Positions 9,392 to 19,394 of a stretch of DNA of 64,000 nucleotides are shown here, one piece after another. The DNA comes from CAVORB01 sp963698495. GTDB taxonomy: Bacteria > Pseudomonadota > Gammaproteobacteria > Chromatiales > Chromatiaceae. The stretch's first letter is position 1. The number at the start of each line of letters is the position of its first letter. The translations under genes and the position numbers were made by a program. The DNA is taken from positions 124,001 through 188,000 of the forward strand of contig CAVORB010000005.1 in assembly GCA_963698495.1 (NCBI GenBank), written 5' to 3'. The notes below the pieces were generated by a model. The model worked only from the letters and a program-made list of their open reading frames with translations, was not told where the DNA came from and searched no databases.

Positions 9392-11278
9392 ATGAGCGGC
9401 AACTATGACGCCTCAGCCATCGAGGTCCTGAGCGGGCTCGACCCGGTGCGCAAGCGCCCGGGCATGTACACCGACACGACCCGGCCCAACCACCTGGCGC
9501 AAGAGGTCATCGACAACAGCGTCGACGAGGCCATCGCCGGCTATGCGCGCAATATCGAGGTGGTCCTCTTCTCCGACGGCTCGGTGCAGGTGACGGACGA
9601 CGGCCGCGGCATGCCGGTGGACCTGCATCCCCAACAGGGCCTGCCCGGCGTGGAGGTCATCCTCACCAAGCTCCACGCGGGGGGCAAGTTCTCCGCCGAG
9701 AACTACCGCTTCTCGGGCGGCCTCCACGGGGTCGGGGTTTCGGTGGTGAACGCCCTGTCCAGGCATCTGGAGGTGTGGGTAAAGCGCGGTGGGAAGGAGT
9801 ACAACATGGCCTTCGGCGGCGGCGCGAAGGTCACCGAGCTCGAAGAGGTGGGCGCGGTCGGGCGCAACAACACCGGGACCCGACTGCGCTTCTGGCCGGA
9901 CCCGAAGTATTTCGACAGCCCGAAAGTCTCTGTTCGCCAGCTAACCCATCTGCTTCGGGCGAAAGCCGTGCTGTGCCCGGGCTTGCGGGTCGCATTCCGC
10001 GACGAGGCGAGCGGCGAGGAACAGGAATGGTGCTACCAGGACGGGCTCAAGGACTATCTCAGCCAGGCGCTCATCGGCTTCGAAACCGTTCCTGGGGAGC
10101 CCTTCGTGGGCAACATGGAGGGCCGTAGCGAGGCCGCCAGCTGGGCCGTCGCCTGGCTTCCGGAGAGCGGCGACCCGGTCACGGAGAGCTATGTCAACCT
10201 CATTCCGACGGTTCAGGGCGGCACCCACGTCAACGGGCTGCGCACCGGACTCACCGAGGCGGTGCGGGAATTCTGCGAGTTCCGCAATCTGCTGCCGCGT
10301 GGGGTAAAGATCTCGCCCGACGACGTCTGGGGCCGCTTGAGCTACATTCTCTCCGTCAAGCTGCTGGACCCGCAGTTCTCGGGACAGACGAAAGAGCGCC
10401 TGTCGTCCCGGGAGTGTGCCGCCTTCGTCTCCGGCGTGGTGAAGGACTCCTTCAGCCTGTGGCTGAATCAGCATGTGGCGGAGGCGGAGCGCATCGCGGA
10501 CATCGCCATCGGAGCGGCCCAGGCGCGCCTGCGCGCCGGGCGCAAGGTGGTCCGCAAGAAGGTGACCCAGGGGCCGGCCCTGCCGGGAAAGCTCGCGGAC
10601 TGCACCTCCACCGACCCGGAACGCAGCGAGTTGTTCCTGGTCGAGGGCGACTCAGCGGGCGGCTCCGCAAAACAGGCCCGGGACCGCGAGTTCCAGGCCA
10701 TCATGCCCCTGCGCGGCAAGATCCTGAACACCTGGGAGGTGGACCCGGCCGAGGTGCTCGGCTCCCAGGAGGTGCACGACATCGCGGTGGCGATCGGCGT
10801 TGACCCGGGGAGCGGGGATCTCTCACGGCTGCGCTTCGGCAAGGTGTGCATCCTCGCCGACGCCGATTCGGACGGCGCTCACATCGCCACCCTGCTGTGC
10901 GCGCTCTTCCTGCGCCACTTCTCGCGCCTGGTGGCCGAAGGGCACGTCTACGTCGCCATGCCGCCGCTGTACCGCATCGACGTCGGCAAACAGGTCTTCT
11001 ACGCCCTCGACGACTCGGAACGCCAAGGGGTGCTAGATCGCATTGAGGCCGAGAAGCTCCGAGGCAAGATCAGCGTGCAACGCTTCAAGGGCCTCGGCGA
11101 GATGAATCCCGCCCAGCTGCGCGAGACCACCATCCACCCGGATACGCGCCGGCTGGTCCAGCTCACGGTGGAGGAGGGCGATCGGAGCACCCAGCTGATG
11201 GATATGCTGCTCGCCAAGAAGCGCGCGGCGGACAGGCGCGCATGGCTGCAGACGAAGGGGGATCTGGCGGAGGTGTGA
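9392..11278 (+). CDS. parE: DNA topoisomerase IV subunit B (ParE)
   Basis: The frame is open much further upstream, but the family start is the ATG at 9392, giving 628 residues as in E. coli ParE (630). ATPase (GHKL) motifs are EVIDNSVDEAI near residue 37 and DDGRGMPVD near 68. The TOPRIM motifs are LVEGDSAGGSA near 415 and DADSDGAHI near 490. ParE with ParC decatenates sister chromosomes. The gene is divergent from xseB-ispA. The upstream extension runs antisense through ispA and xseB and was rejected as coding. No frameshift or missing residue was seen. Confidence 0.96.
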   Translation: MSGNYDASAIEVLSGLDPVRKRPGMYTDTTRPNHLAQEVIDNSVDEAIAGYARNIEVVLFSDGSVQVTDDGRGMPVDLHPQQGLPGVEVILTKLHAGGKFSAENYRFSGGLHGVGVSVVNALSRHLEVWVKRGGKEYNMAFGGGAKVTELEEVGAVGRNNTGTRLRFWPDPKYFDSPKVSVRQLTHLLRAKAVLCPGLRVAFRDEASGEEQEWCYQDGLKDYLSQALIGFETVPGEPFVGNMEGRSEAASWAVAWLPESGDPVTESYVNLIPTVQGGTHVNGLRTGLTEAVREFCEFRNLLPRGVKISPDDVWGRLSYILSVKLLDPQFSGQTKERLSSRECAAFVSGVVKDSFSLWLNQHVAEAERIADIAIGAAQARLRAGRKVVRKKVTQGPALPGKLADCTSTDPERSELFLVEGDSAGGSAKQARDREFQAIMPLRGKILNTWEVDPAEVLGSQEVHDIAVAIGVDPGSGDLSRLRFGKVCILADADSDGAHIATLLCALFLRHFSRLVAEGHVYVAMPPLYRIDVGKQVFYALDDSERQGVLDRIEAEKLRGKISVQRFKGLGEMNPAQLRETTIHPDTRRLVQLTVEEGDRSTQLMDMLLAKKRAADRRAWLQTKGDLAEV

Positions 11279-11452
11279 GAAGCGCGCACCTTCGTTCCGG
11301 CGTTCGGGACCATCCGCGCGGGTCGCTCGGCGCCGCCGAGACGCGGCTCCGGTGATCCCCCAGGCGACGCGATTTCCTTCCCTTTCCCATGGCTTGGCGA
11401 ATGGCCGGCGAGGTTAAACTGCCAAAATAGATCCTCTTGGAATCCTCGCAGC

Positions 11453-12571
11453 ATGCGCGCTTTCTCCTATGGGCACGCCGAAGGCGACAACTGGCGCGAC
11501 GCGGCCGACCGCTGCCTGACGGCGCTCGGCCCGGTTCCGGATGCCGGAAATCTCGGCTTTCTCTATGTCACCGATTCCCTGGGGGATCACATGGAGCAGG
11601 TGCTGGATCGGTTTCGCGCGACCACCGGCGTGCGGCACTGGGTCGGAACCGTCGGCATGGGCATCTGCGCGACCGGGGTGGAGTATTACGATCGGCCCGC
11701 CGTGGCCGCCATGGTCGGCGAGTTTCCGCCGGGTTCCTTTCGTGTCTTCCCGACTTTGGTGAAGGATCTGGACGAGCTCAGCGCCGAGGACAAGGGCTGG
11801 GTGGCCGAGAACAGGCCCTATCTCGGACTGGTTCACGCGGATCCTTCCAACCCCCACACCGAGGGTCTGATCAGGCAGCTCGCCGCCTGCACCGCCACGG
11901 GGTTCCTGGTGGGAGGGCTCGCGAGCTCGCGGCACCAGGTTTACCTCTACGCCGACGGCGTCACGCAGGGTGGAATGGCGGGCGTGCTGTTCTCGGACGA
12001 GGTGAGCGTCGTCACGCGACTCAGTCAGGGATGCTCCCCCATCGGACCGCAGCGCACCATCACCGAGGCCCAGCGCAACATCATGATCAGGCTCGACGGT
12101 GAGCCTGCGCTGGACGTGCTCAAGCGCGACATCGGCGAAATCCTCTCCCGCGACCTGAGCCGGATCGGCGGCTACATCTTCGCCGGCCTGCCCATCTCCG
12201 GCTCGGATACGGGCGACTACCTGGTACGTAATCTGGTCGGCATTGACCCGAGGAACGGACTGGTCGCCATCGGCGATGTCGCCGAACAAGGATCGCAGGT
12301 CATGTTTTGCCGGCGCGACGCCAACACGGCAAAGGACGATCTGCTGCGCATGCTCGACGGCATCGAGGGCCGCCTGAACGGGAGGCCGCGGGGCGGCGTC
12401 TACGTCTCCTGCCTGGGGCGCGGCGTCAATCTGTTCGGACCGGGCTCGCAGGAGTTGCGGCTTATCCAGGATCGGCTCGGCGATTTCCCGCTCGTTGGCT
12501 TCTACGCCAATGGCGAGATCTCCCAGGATCGGCTCTACGGCTACACCGGGGTGTTGACGCTGTTTCTCTAG
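11453..12571 (+). CDS. FIST-domain signal-transduction protein
   Basis: This 372-residue protein has the two-part architecture of FIST N (about residues 20-210) and FIST C (about 215-372) domains. The C-terminal half ends with GFYANGEIS and a final hydrophobic strand TGVLTLFL, both usual for FIST_C. FIST proteins are thought to sense small molecules, possibly amino acids, in signal transduction, but this protein carries no kinase or transmitter domain. No transmembrane segment or signal peptide is visible, so it is probably cytoplasmic. It stands alone downstream of parE (174-bp gap) and converges on yceH. Confidence 0.8.
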   Translation: MRAFSYGHAEGDNWRDAADRCLTALGPVPDAGNLGFLYVTDSLGDHMEQVLDRFRATTGVRHWVGTVGMGICATGVEYYDRPAVAAMVGEFPPGSFRVFPTLVKDLDELSAEDKGWVAENRPYLGLVHADPSNPHTEGLIRQLAACTATGFLVGGLASSRHQVYLYADGVTQGGMAGVLFSDEVSVVTRLSQGCSPIGPQRTITEAQRNIMIRLDGEPALDVLKRDIGEILSRDLSRIGGYIFAGLPISGSDTGDYLVRNLVGIDPRNGLVAIGDVAEQGSQVMFCRRDANTAKDDLLRMLDGIEGRLNGRPRGGVYVSCLGRGVNLFGPGSQELRLIQDRLGDFPLVGFYANGEISQDRLYGYTGVLTLFL

Positions 12572-12574
12572 CCA

Positions 12575-12597
12575 TCGCCCCGGCGACCGCGGGGCGA
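12575..12597. terminator. Possible bidirectional terminator hairpin
   Basis: A perfect 8-bp inverted repeat (TCGCCCCG and CGGGGCGA) with a 7-nt loop lies between the convergent FIST-domain gene and yceH. It lacks a clear T tract on either side, so it may be a weak or Rho-assisted terminator. Confidence 0.4.
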
Positions 12598-12619
12598 GGT
12601 GTGTTCTCGGTGCCAGCGG

Positions 12620-13318
12620 TCAGCCTTCGCCAGACGAGGGGCGCTTTCCGGACAATCCCGTCAGTTCCCAAAGGGCATCGAGCTCCTGTTTCAGCCTCGC
12701 GACCTCGGCCTCCAGGACGTCGATGCGTCCCTTGGACGAATGACTGCTGGCTGCCACCGCGGGCGCGGCAATATCTTCTTGCACCACCGCGCCGCTCAGC
12801 AGATGCGCGAATCTTTCCTCCCGCCTGCCGGGAAGCCGGGGCAACCTCACGACCAGGGGCGGATCCCTCTGCTCCAGCGAAGCCAAGATCTGCTCGACCG
12901 CATCCAGGCCCTGGATCTCTGCCATCCGTCCGGCGTTGGTCCGTAGCTCACCGATGGTTTGCGGGCCGCGCAGCATGAGCGCGCAGATCAGCGCCTGTTC
13001 CTGCCGGTTCAGATGGTAGTTCGAAGCCATCTTGTGGTCGTAACGCTCGGCCCGGCCGGCGAAGCTGGCGTGGATCAGGCCCCGATCACGCAGCTCGTTG
13101 ACCGTATGCCCCACCTCTCCCGCCGTGAGGCTCATCACCGGGTCACGGCTGGTCTTCTGGTTGCAGGCCACCACCAGCGCGTTGAGCGTGAGCGGATAGG
13201 CGTCCGGGGTCGTACGCTGCTTCTCCATCAGGCAACCGAGGACGCGCGCCTCGATCGGTTCCAACAGCGGCGGCTCATGCGCCTGTTCTCGGTTTTCCGG
13301 GTTCCCGTCCATCATCAT
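12620..13318 (-). CDS. yceH: YceH family protein (UPF0502/DUF480)
   Basis: A 232-residue protein matching YceH: EARVLGCLMEKQ near residue 23 is the hallmark N-terminal helix, followed by TPDAYPLTLNALV and a paired winged-helix arrangement. The C-terminus ends in a short coiled coil (LEAEVARLKQELDAL). The biochemical role of YceH is not established; a DNA-binding function is only an inference from its fold. The start was set at the first ATG, with two further ATGs immediately after. The upstream Nudix gene overlaps it by 44 bp, which suggests co-transcription. Confidence 0.88.
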   Translation of the reverse strand: MMMDGNPENREQAHEPPLLEPIEARVLGCLMEKQRTTPDAYPLTLNALVVACNQKTSRDPVMSLTAGEVGHTVNELRDRGLIHASFAGRAERYDHKMASNYHLNRQEQALICALMLRGPQTIGELRTNAGRMAEIQGLDAVEQILASLEQRDPPLVVRLPRLPGRREERFAHLLSGAVVQEDIAAPAVAASSHSSKGRIDVLEAEVARLKQELDALWELTGLSGKRPSSGEG

Positions 13319-13742
13319 TCTCCCCGTGAATCTCGTTTAATCCCCATGCGAGCACCCTGCGGACGCGGTCGTTAAGCAAGGAACTCGCCTCGACCGCATC
13401 GACCCAGCGAAACTCATGATGCTCCGGGGCGCCGAGCTCGGCGCTCACCGGGAGGATCACGGTGCCGCTCGGAGCCTCCGCGAGGTAATAGCGCGCAATC
13501 TTGCCATCGCCGTACGGCAGGGTTTCGGTGTACGCCTCGCCCCAGCGGAAATCCAGATGATCGAGGCACGTCTCTTCCGCTACCTCCCTGCGCGCGGTTT
13601 CGAGCGGGTGCTCGTCAGGCTCGACCTCTCCCTTCGGAAAATCCCAGTAGCGGTAACACCGCAGCAGCAGGAAACGCCATTCGCCCTCGATTCTGCGCAC
13701 GACCACCACGCCCGCAGAACGTTTTCTGAGTTTCGTTCGCAT
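13275..13742 (-). CDS. Nudix hydrolase, diadenosine-tetraphosphatase-like
   Basis: A 155-residue protein with a complete Nudix box of the form GX5EX7REXXEE (GEVEPDEHPLETARREVAEE), preceded by DFPKGEVEPDEHP, the pattern of bis(5'-nucleosyl)-tetraphosphatases. The frame stays open to 13976, but the ATG at 13742 (MRTKLRKRSAG) is where family similarity begins and is preferred. The last residues (after about 140) are highly charged and overlap yceH. It probably hydrolyses nucleoside diphosphate-linked substrates, with Ap4A the best guess. Confidence 0.82.
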   Translation of the reverse strand: MRTKLRKRSAGVVVVRRIEGEWRFLLLRCYRYWDFPKGEVEPDEHPLETARREVAEETCLDHLDFRWGEAYTETLPYGDGKIARYYLAEAPSGTVILPVSAELGAPEHHEFRWVDAVEASSLLNDRVRRVLAWGLNEIHGENDDGREPGKPRTGA

Positions 13743-13999
13743 CCACAAGCCTCGGCGGATTTTCTCTGGTATCGGAAAAGCGAGCTCGGTCCGAGTGCGC
13801 CCGTCGCGGAGTACCGTCCGATCATCCGTTAGTCTACCCGATCTGTTACGATCTTCAGACGACCCGAAGATGGGTGCGAGCGCCGTGTCGGCGGGACATG
13901 TACTTTGACGCCCGGGTTCGCGGGAAGCGCTGGTTTCAGCCAGGATGGTTAAAGAATCAGCGCCTCGCGAGCGCACGAAGATTAAAGAAACAAAACACC

Positions 14000-14871
14000 A
14001 TGCTCGTCAGTATCATCATCACAAATCGTAACTATGGAGAGTATATCGGACAAGCGATCGACAGCGCTCTGAACCAGACGTACACGCCCATTGAGGTGAT
14101 TGTCGTCGACGACGGATCTGAGGACGATTCCAGGGAGATTATCGCTGGTTTCGGCACGAAGGTCCGCTCGATCCATAAGGAATGGCAAGGTCAGTGTTCT
14201 TGCTTCAATGCAGGTTTTGCGAAAAGCAGCGGAGATCTGGTCATATTTCTCGATGCGGATGACATGCTGATGCCAGACGCCGTCGCCCATCACGTCTCCA
14301 GCCACTCCAATCCTGCGGTCATGAAATCGAGCGGGTATCTCGATCCGGTGAATGCAAGCGGGTTCTCGATCGGCGGCAGAATACCAAAGCGACTCTTTCC
14401 GTCCGGGGACTACAAGGCACATTTTATCGAGCGGGGGCCGGGGCCTATCGCTCGGCGTTTACCTCCGGCAATGCCTGGTCCCGGTGGTTTCTCGAGCAAG
14501 TGCTGCCCTTGCCCCATGATGATCAGATCGGCGCAGATGGCTACCTTACGGCGATCGACGGCTTCTTCGGCAACATCGAAAGCATTCACGGCACGGTTGC
14601 CCGTTATCGAGTCCATGGCCGGAACAAGGGTCCGTGGCTTATCTCGGATGCGCGTCAATACTTGCGTCGGCGCGTCAAAGGATGGGAGCACCGGAGAGAA
14701 TTCGCGAAGAGGTGGGCCGAGCGCCTTGGCCTCGACGTGGATGCCGACGCCTGGACTCATCGGAACGCGCGAATCGTTCTGATGAAGCACGCATCGAAGC
14801 TCATTGGCGAAGCGGAACGAGGACCGAATTTTTGGGAATTGGTGTCCGCGCCTTACCGCAGTTCCAGATAA
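14000..14871 (+). pseudogene. Family 2 glycosyltransferase, broken by one frameshift
   Basis: From ATG 14000 the protein starts MLVSIIITNRNYGEYIGQA and shows the GT-A fold signature VVDDGSEDDS near residue 37 and the metal-binding FLDADDM near 90. After about base 14430, in a run of G and C, the frame is lost. Homologous sequence resumes one frame over (SGNAWSRWFLEQVLPLPHDD) and runs to the stop at 14871. The total would be about 290 residues, normal for this class. Such enzymes transfer sugars from nucleotide donors in polysaccharide synthesis. Base composition is A+T-richer than the flanks, as in horizontally acquired polysaccharide loci. A sequencing indel cannot be excluded. Confidence 0.75.
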
Positions 14872-15116
14872 TCCCTGTCTCGCTCGGCTGCATTGACTTT
14901 CGCCTATGCGTTGAGCTCTTTGCTGCCACTCCCTGTCGCTCTCCGACTAACCAGGCGATTGTTGAATTTTGACGTATTGGGAAGTGCCGGCGGCGAGGAG
15001 CACGCTTCGCGGTAATCTCTGCCCGTGATGGGGCGATTCCGGCGGTACAAGCACTTGATCCGAGCCGCGCTCGCCGCGCTTGCGCTACCGGTCAGCTCAC
15101 GGGGGAGGGGGAGCGA

Positions 15117-16280
15117 CTACGGCTTGCTTGTTCTCGCTGCGCGCCCGGCGCAGAGAAACCTGTCGTCATGGAGTCGAAGCAGAATTTGCCTGTATCCCAT
15201 GTAGACCAATTGCGCAAGGTTGCCCGCGATCGTCTTCTTGAAGACGACAGTGCGGTACAGCACGACATCATCTGGCCAGAGGCGGTCCACGACCTTGTTC
15301 TTGAAGGCGCAGGAATCCACGAGCGTAAATCCCTTTTCCAGTACGCTCTTGATATTCAACAATTCCAATACCACGCCCGGATGATAATTCTTGTACTTTT
15401 CACTGTAGGTGGTTTTAATTTCGTATGCGTTGTTTTGCGCCTTGAATCGGAAAGATATGGCTAATACTTCATCACCTTTAACAAGAGCCTGGAATTCAAT
15501 TTTCTTTTTCTTCTCGCCCCGGCCTATCGCTTCTTCAAGGTAGCTCCTTCGGTTGATGTCGGAAGATGTGACATGTCCGTGCCTTGCTTTCCAGCTGATA
15601 TTTTCCGTAGCCATGTAGACAGGTAGCCAACGCTCTACGAGATTATCCTCGGCAGTAACGTACCGAGCGCCAACTTTATCCAGGAGCCTTGTTATGATAC
15701 GCCTATTCTCTTTGCGATATTTTCTCGGAAGCTTGTTTTGATACTCTTCCCAACTCGTGGATTTCACGACCGCTTTTCGCGACCTCCGAATCTGGCAGAA
15801 ACTGCAATCCGAGGCGATTTCGAATCCTTCCTTGCGATGAGTTGGCGATACAATCATCTGGACCTTGAGGCGATCCATAAGGGCTCGAAAAACCGATGAC
15901 AGCGGAACGCTTCCATCGTAGAGAACGTCCGACATGAGGCAGTCCCGGAACTGCCATAGCATCAAATAGGGAAAGAAGACGGCTTTTCGCTTTAGGCAAA
16001 CCGGGAACAGGCAGACGAGGCGACCGGAATGGTACCCGGTGACGATGAATACCTTCTCGCTCTTGTCGAGGTGCTTGAGCGCAGACAGCAGATTCCACCG
16101 CTCGTAGAACGGATTGGGAACACGCGCGTTTTCGGCCAGAAGGTCCCACGCATCCGGGTCGATGGTGGCGGCATCGGCTCTATCGACCAGCCTAAGGTCG
16201 ATTTGCAGCGGATAAGCCCTCTCTGGACCTGCGCCAGCAATGGGCTTCAATTCTGGCACTCCCGGCGGGGTTGCGCTCAC
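15117..16280 (-). CDS. FemAB/BioF2-like GNAT-fold acyltransferase
   Basis: A protein of about 387 residues with a BioF2-like/GNAT acetyltransferase fold as in the CelD/FemAB group. Characteristic stretches are PRKYRKENRR near the middle and ALVKGDEVLAISFRFK, YHPGVVLELLNIKS in the second half. The longer frame opens at 16427, but a GTG at 16280 overlaps the upstream gene's stop as GTGA, the likely coupled start. These enzymes acylate or aminoacylate surface glycans or peptidoglycan precursors. It is the last gene of an ABC exporter-acyltransferase-acyltransferase operon. The 5' half has a lower G+C content than the core genes around it. Confidence 0.7.
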   Translation of the reverse strand: MSATPPGVPELKPIAGAGPERAYPLQIDLRLVDRADAATIDPDAWDLLAENARVPNPFYERWNLLSALKHLDKSEKVFIVTGYHSGRLVCLFPVCLKRKAVFFPYLMLWQFRDCLMSDVLYDGSVPLSSVFRALMDRLKVQMIVSPTHRKEGFEIASDCSFCQIRRSRKAVVKSTSWEEYQNKLPRKYRKENRRIITRLLDKVGARYVTAEDNLVERWLPVYMATENISWKARHGHVTSSDINRRSYLEEAIGRGEKKKKIEFQALVKGDEVLAISFRFKAQNNAYEIKTTYSEKYKNYHPGVVLELLNIKSVLEKGFTLVDSCAFKNKVVDRLWPDDVVLYRTVVFKKTIAGNLAQLVYMGYRQILLRLHDDRFLCAGRAARTSKP

Positions 16281-17398
16281 GAATCCTTCATCCGTCTGTG
16301 CCTCGGTCCGCCCGTTCGCCGCGGCCGGAGCAACCTGCCCACGAGCCTGCGGGGAAAGGCAAACAGAAGAGGCAGGGAGACACGCAGGATCGTCAGTTTT
16401 CGGCTGGTCAGCAAACGGTCGGCCCACGGCGTCAAGTAGGCGGCGAATCCAGCCAGGTAGTCGCCTTCATCGAAGGCGCCTTCGTGAAAATAGCGCAGGA
16501 ACAGGCATGTACTCACCATCCCGGGTGAATATTTCGCGTAGCGCTCGTCGTATGTCCCGTGGGAGAAATAGACGGTCTTGCCCTCGACGTAAGCAACCTC
16601 TGCCGCCACGGGCTCGTCGTCCAGGAACAAAAGGCCGACGCGCAACGCCCCGCGAGCGGCGAGGCGGGAAAACAGGTCATGGTAGAAGGCCAGGGTCCGC
16701 TCGTCCTTGCCGATCCCGACCCGGCCAGATTTCCAACCCTTGGACTCGAGCTCGACGTAGAGGCGCAGGGAGGTCTGCCAATCGTCCGTCCCCTCGTAGA
16801 CTTGAAAGCGCAAGCGTTCGCCGAAAGCGTTCTGCATGCGCGCAACCTTCTTGCGCATCTTGGGGTGGGCCTGCCAGCGTTCCGACCAGGAGCGGTCAAG
16901 TTCCACTATGGGGCTCGACTGGCCGTCGCGAACGCGTACCCAATAGAAGGGCGGGGCGAACAGGCGCGGAAGCTCGGATGTCGCGGCCAACCCCTCGGGA
17001 ATCTCCACCAGATGAAATCGATGCCAGCGAGCCCGGTTCGAAATCAGGAAACGCGCCAATGCTTGCCAGGCGGTATCCTCGAACCCGCGTCGGATAAGCG
17101 GATAGGGCTTATCGGCCTCCCATTGCGCCGCGTATTCCAACTGCCAGAAAAACCAGCCAGAATCCTTGGGACGAGAAAGCTGAAACGGAAAAATGGCAAC
17201 CACGCCGTCCCTTCCGGTCGCCACGAGCACATAGAGAAAGATGTCCGGTGCCGAAAAGGCGGTTACCGAGGCCATGAAGAAGTCGAAGCCGTTGAAGACG
17301 GATCGGTACGTGCAGTCGGCGTGGAGCTCTCTCCACGCCTCCTCGAGCGTCGCTACCGCCTCTGGCGATTCGTAGCTTGCGATACTGAGCTCGCTCAT
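16277..17398 (-). CDS. FemAB/BioF2-like GNAT-fold acyltransferase
   Basis: A 373-residue protein of the same broad class as its downstream neighbour, with WQAHPKMRKKVARMQNAF and FLDDEPVAAEVAYV, SPGMVSTCLFLRY typical of BioF2-like acetyltransferases. The two proteins are not close copies, so this is an old paralogy or independent recruitment. It starts by a 1-bp overlap with the ABC exporter stop (TGATG) and ends in a 4-bp GTGA overlap with the next gene, so the three are translated together. The likely role is modification of an exported polysaccharide or lipid-linked intermediate; the substrate cannot be told. Confidence 0.7.
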   Translation of the reverse strand: MSELSIASYESPEAVATLEEAWRELHADCTYRSVFNGFDFFMASVTAFSAPDIFLYVLVATGRDGVVAIFPFQLSRPKDSGWFFWQLEYAAQWEADKPYPLIRRGFEDTAWQALARFLISNRARWHRFHLVEIPEGLAATSELPRLFAPPFYWVRVRDGQSSPIVELDRSWSERWQAHPKMRKKVARMQNAFGERLRFQVYEGTDDWQTSLRLYVELESKGWKSGRVGIGKDERTLAFYHDLFSRLAARGALRVGLLFLDDEPVAAEVAYVEGKTVYFSHGTYDERYAKYSPGMVSTCLFLRYFHEGAFDEGDYLAGFAAYLTPWADRLLTSRKLTILRVSLPLLFAFPRRLVGRLLRPRRTGGPRHRRMKDS

Positions 17399-19110
17399 CA
17401 GAACCGCCCGGCCAACTTCACGAGAACATCGGCCCGCTCCCAGATCGCCGCCTTGTGCGTGACGAATACGACGGTCTTTCCACTGAGGTCGAGGAGGTGG
17501 GAGAGAACGAGTTCTTCGGTCGCGGCGTCCAGCTCGTTGGTCGCCTCGTCCAGCACCAGCACATCGGGATCATGATAGAGCGCTCGGGCGATGCCTACTC
17601 GCTGCCGTTCGCCGCTGCTCAGGGTGTGACCCCCATCGCCAACCGGCGTGTCGTAGCCGCTCGCCAGTTGCTCCCGCGCGAGCCGATGAATTCCCGCGGC
17701 GCGAGCGGCGGCCTCGACCCGTTTCAAATCGATATCCGTTTCGCCGAGGGCGATATTCTCGGCCAAGGTGCCATCGACCATTTGTACCTGTTGCGGCACA
17801 TAGCCCACCCCGTTTTGCCACTGCCGCCGGTTGCCGGCGGTCAGCGGCACGCCGTCGACGAGACAGCGGCCCGACGTAGGCTCGATCAAACCTAACAGCA
17901 GATCCAGCAAGGTTGATTTTCCGGCGCCCGACGGACCGATTACGCAGGTGAGCCGCCCCGCAGGAATGGTCGCATCCAGATCTTCAAAGACTGCTGACGC
18001 GGAGTGCGGATAGCGGAAAGAGATTGCCTCCAGGCGGATTTCCGTTACCAGGGGCAGGCGCCCGAGAGCCACAGGTTCGGGCGCCCGGGACCTGCTGCGC
18101 TGATCCAGCTCCGACAAGAGGTCATCGACCACGGTAGCGCCGTATCGAATGGTCTCGACCCCTTTCAGCAGCGACTTCAGCACCGGCACCAGCCGATAGG
18201 CGGCGAAGGCATAGAAAGCGAGCACGCCGATGGCGCTGAAATTCGATTGAGGCAGATCGGTCAGATAGAGCGCAACCGCCAGCAGCAGACCAAAGGCCAT
18301 CACCTCGATCAACTGCGCCGGAACGAAGTTCAGTATCTCGTAGCGGTTGGTGATCCTCACGACATCCTTGGCGGGTCCGGCGAAGCGTTGTACGAAGAAG
18401 GGCTTCTTTCCACCGATCTTCACCTCCTTGAACAGCGCCAAAGCTTGCGACAGGCCAGCGAACATACCAGCCTCCGCCTTGGCGTGCGCCTGGCCCAGAC
18501 GCTCGACCTCGCGCACGATAAAGAAGTGAACCAGCAGGTAACCGCCGCCCAGGACGATGGCGGTCAGGGCCGTCGCCCACGGGTTGACGAGAAGGAGCAG
18601 GCACGTGATGGACACGGCAACGATGATGTCGGCGACCAAGCCCATGGCGGCCATCAGCGTCTGGATGACAACCCGCTCGACCTCCGACAGGATGGTGGTC
18701 GACATCTCGGAGACCTTACGGCGGTTGAAATCGAGCAGCTCTTGGTCGAGATAGAGCGACAGCAGCCGGATCGACAGGTGGTAACGCTTTTCGTTAAACA
18801 GGCGCAGCGACAGCCAATAGTCGAGCATGGTCAGGGCGTTGCTGATGACAAGCACCACGAGAGCGAACAACCCCGTGACCCATACGAGCTTGTCGTCCAA
18901 GCCAGCAGGCAGGATTCCCTTCAACAGGATGAAGAAGCGGCTGGTGTCGGCCAGCGAGGGATCGCTCAGGATGGCGATGAAGGGCATGATCGACGCAACG
19001 CCCAGCGCCTGTATCACGCCGTCCGCCGTGGCGACGGCAAGCAGCATCGCGATGCGTCGCAGCTCCGCGCCCTCGAAAAGAGACAGCAATCGAACAGCAG
19101 TAGTTGACAA
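17398..19110 (-). CDS. ABC exporter, fused permease-ATPase (lipid/glycan flippase type)
   Basis: A 570-residue half-transporter. An N-terminal membrane domain has about six hydrophobic segments over residues 1-320. The C-terminal ATPase has Walker A GPSGAGKST near 393, signature LSSGERQRVGIAR near 496 and Walker B VLVLDEATNELD near 515. The architecture matches PglK/MsbA-like flippases that move lipid-linked oligosaccharides. The start used is a TTG at 19110; the frame runs open to about 19170 with no ATG, so the precise start is uncertain. It heads an operon with two acyltransferases, consistent with export of a modified surface glycan. Confidence 0.85.
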   Translation of the reverse strand: MSTTAVRLLSLFEGAELRRIAMLLAVATADGVIQALGVASIMPFIAILSDPSLADTSRFFILLKGILPAGLDDKLVWVTGLFALVVLVISNALTMLDYWLSLRLFNEKRYHLSIRLLSLYLDQELLDFNRRKVSEMSTTILSEVERVVIQTLMAAMGLVADIIVAVSITCLLLLVNPWATALTAIVLGGGYLLVHFFIVREVERLGQAHAKAEAGMFAGLSQALALFKEVKIGGKKPFFVQRFAGPAKDVVRITNRYEILNFVPAQLIEVMAFGLLLAVALYLTDLPQSNFSAIGVLAFYAFAAYRLVPVLKSLLKGVETIRYGATVVDDLLSELDQRSRSRAPEPVALGRLPLVTEIRLEAISFRYPHSASAVFEDLDATIPAGRLTCVIGPSGAGKSTLLDLLLGLIEPTSGRCLVDGVPLTAGNRRQWQNGVGYVPQQVQMVDGTLAENIALGETDIDLKRVEAAARAAGIHRLAREQLASGYDTPVGDGGHTLSSGERQRVGIARALYHDPDVLVLDEATNELDAATEELVLSHLLDLSGKTVVFVTHKAAIWERADVLVKLAGRF

Positions 19111-19394
19111 CGTTGGACGCCAAGAACGCAGGAGAACGGAAGGTCGCCGTTCTTCGAACCATCTAAACGCTTAATCTTGGTCCGAAAAAACAACTAGGCA
19201 CTGTGCCGTAATTACCGCCAGTCTTCAAGTGAATGCTGAGGAATCACCGATGGTTCGCGCCGTGAGCCACGACACCAATGGCATTCCCCGCGGCATCAAA
19301 ACGGCCTTGCAGATTGCGTCACTCTGCCCTCATGTGGCTTCTCTCGCTGCCGGGTCGCGGGTCACCCTGGCGACGGTGCCGCCGCCAGGGGGGC

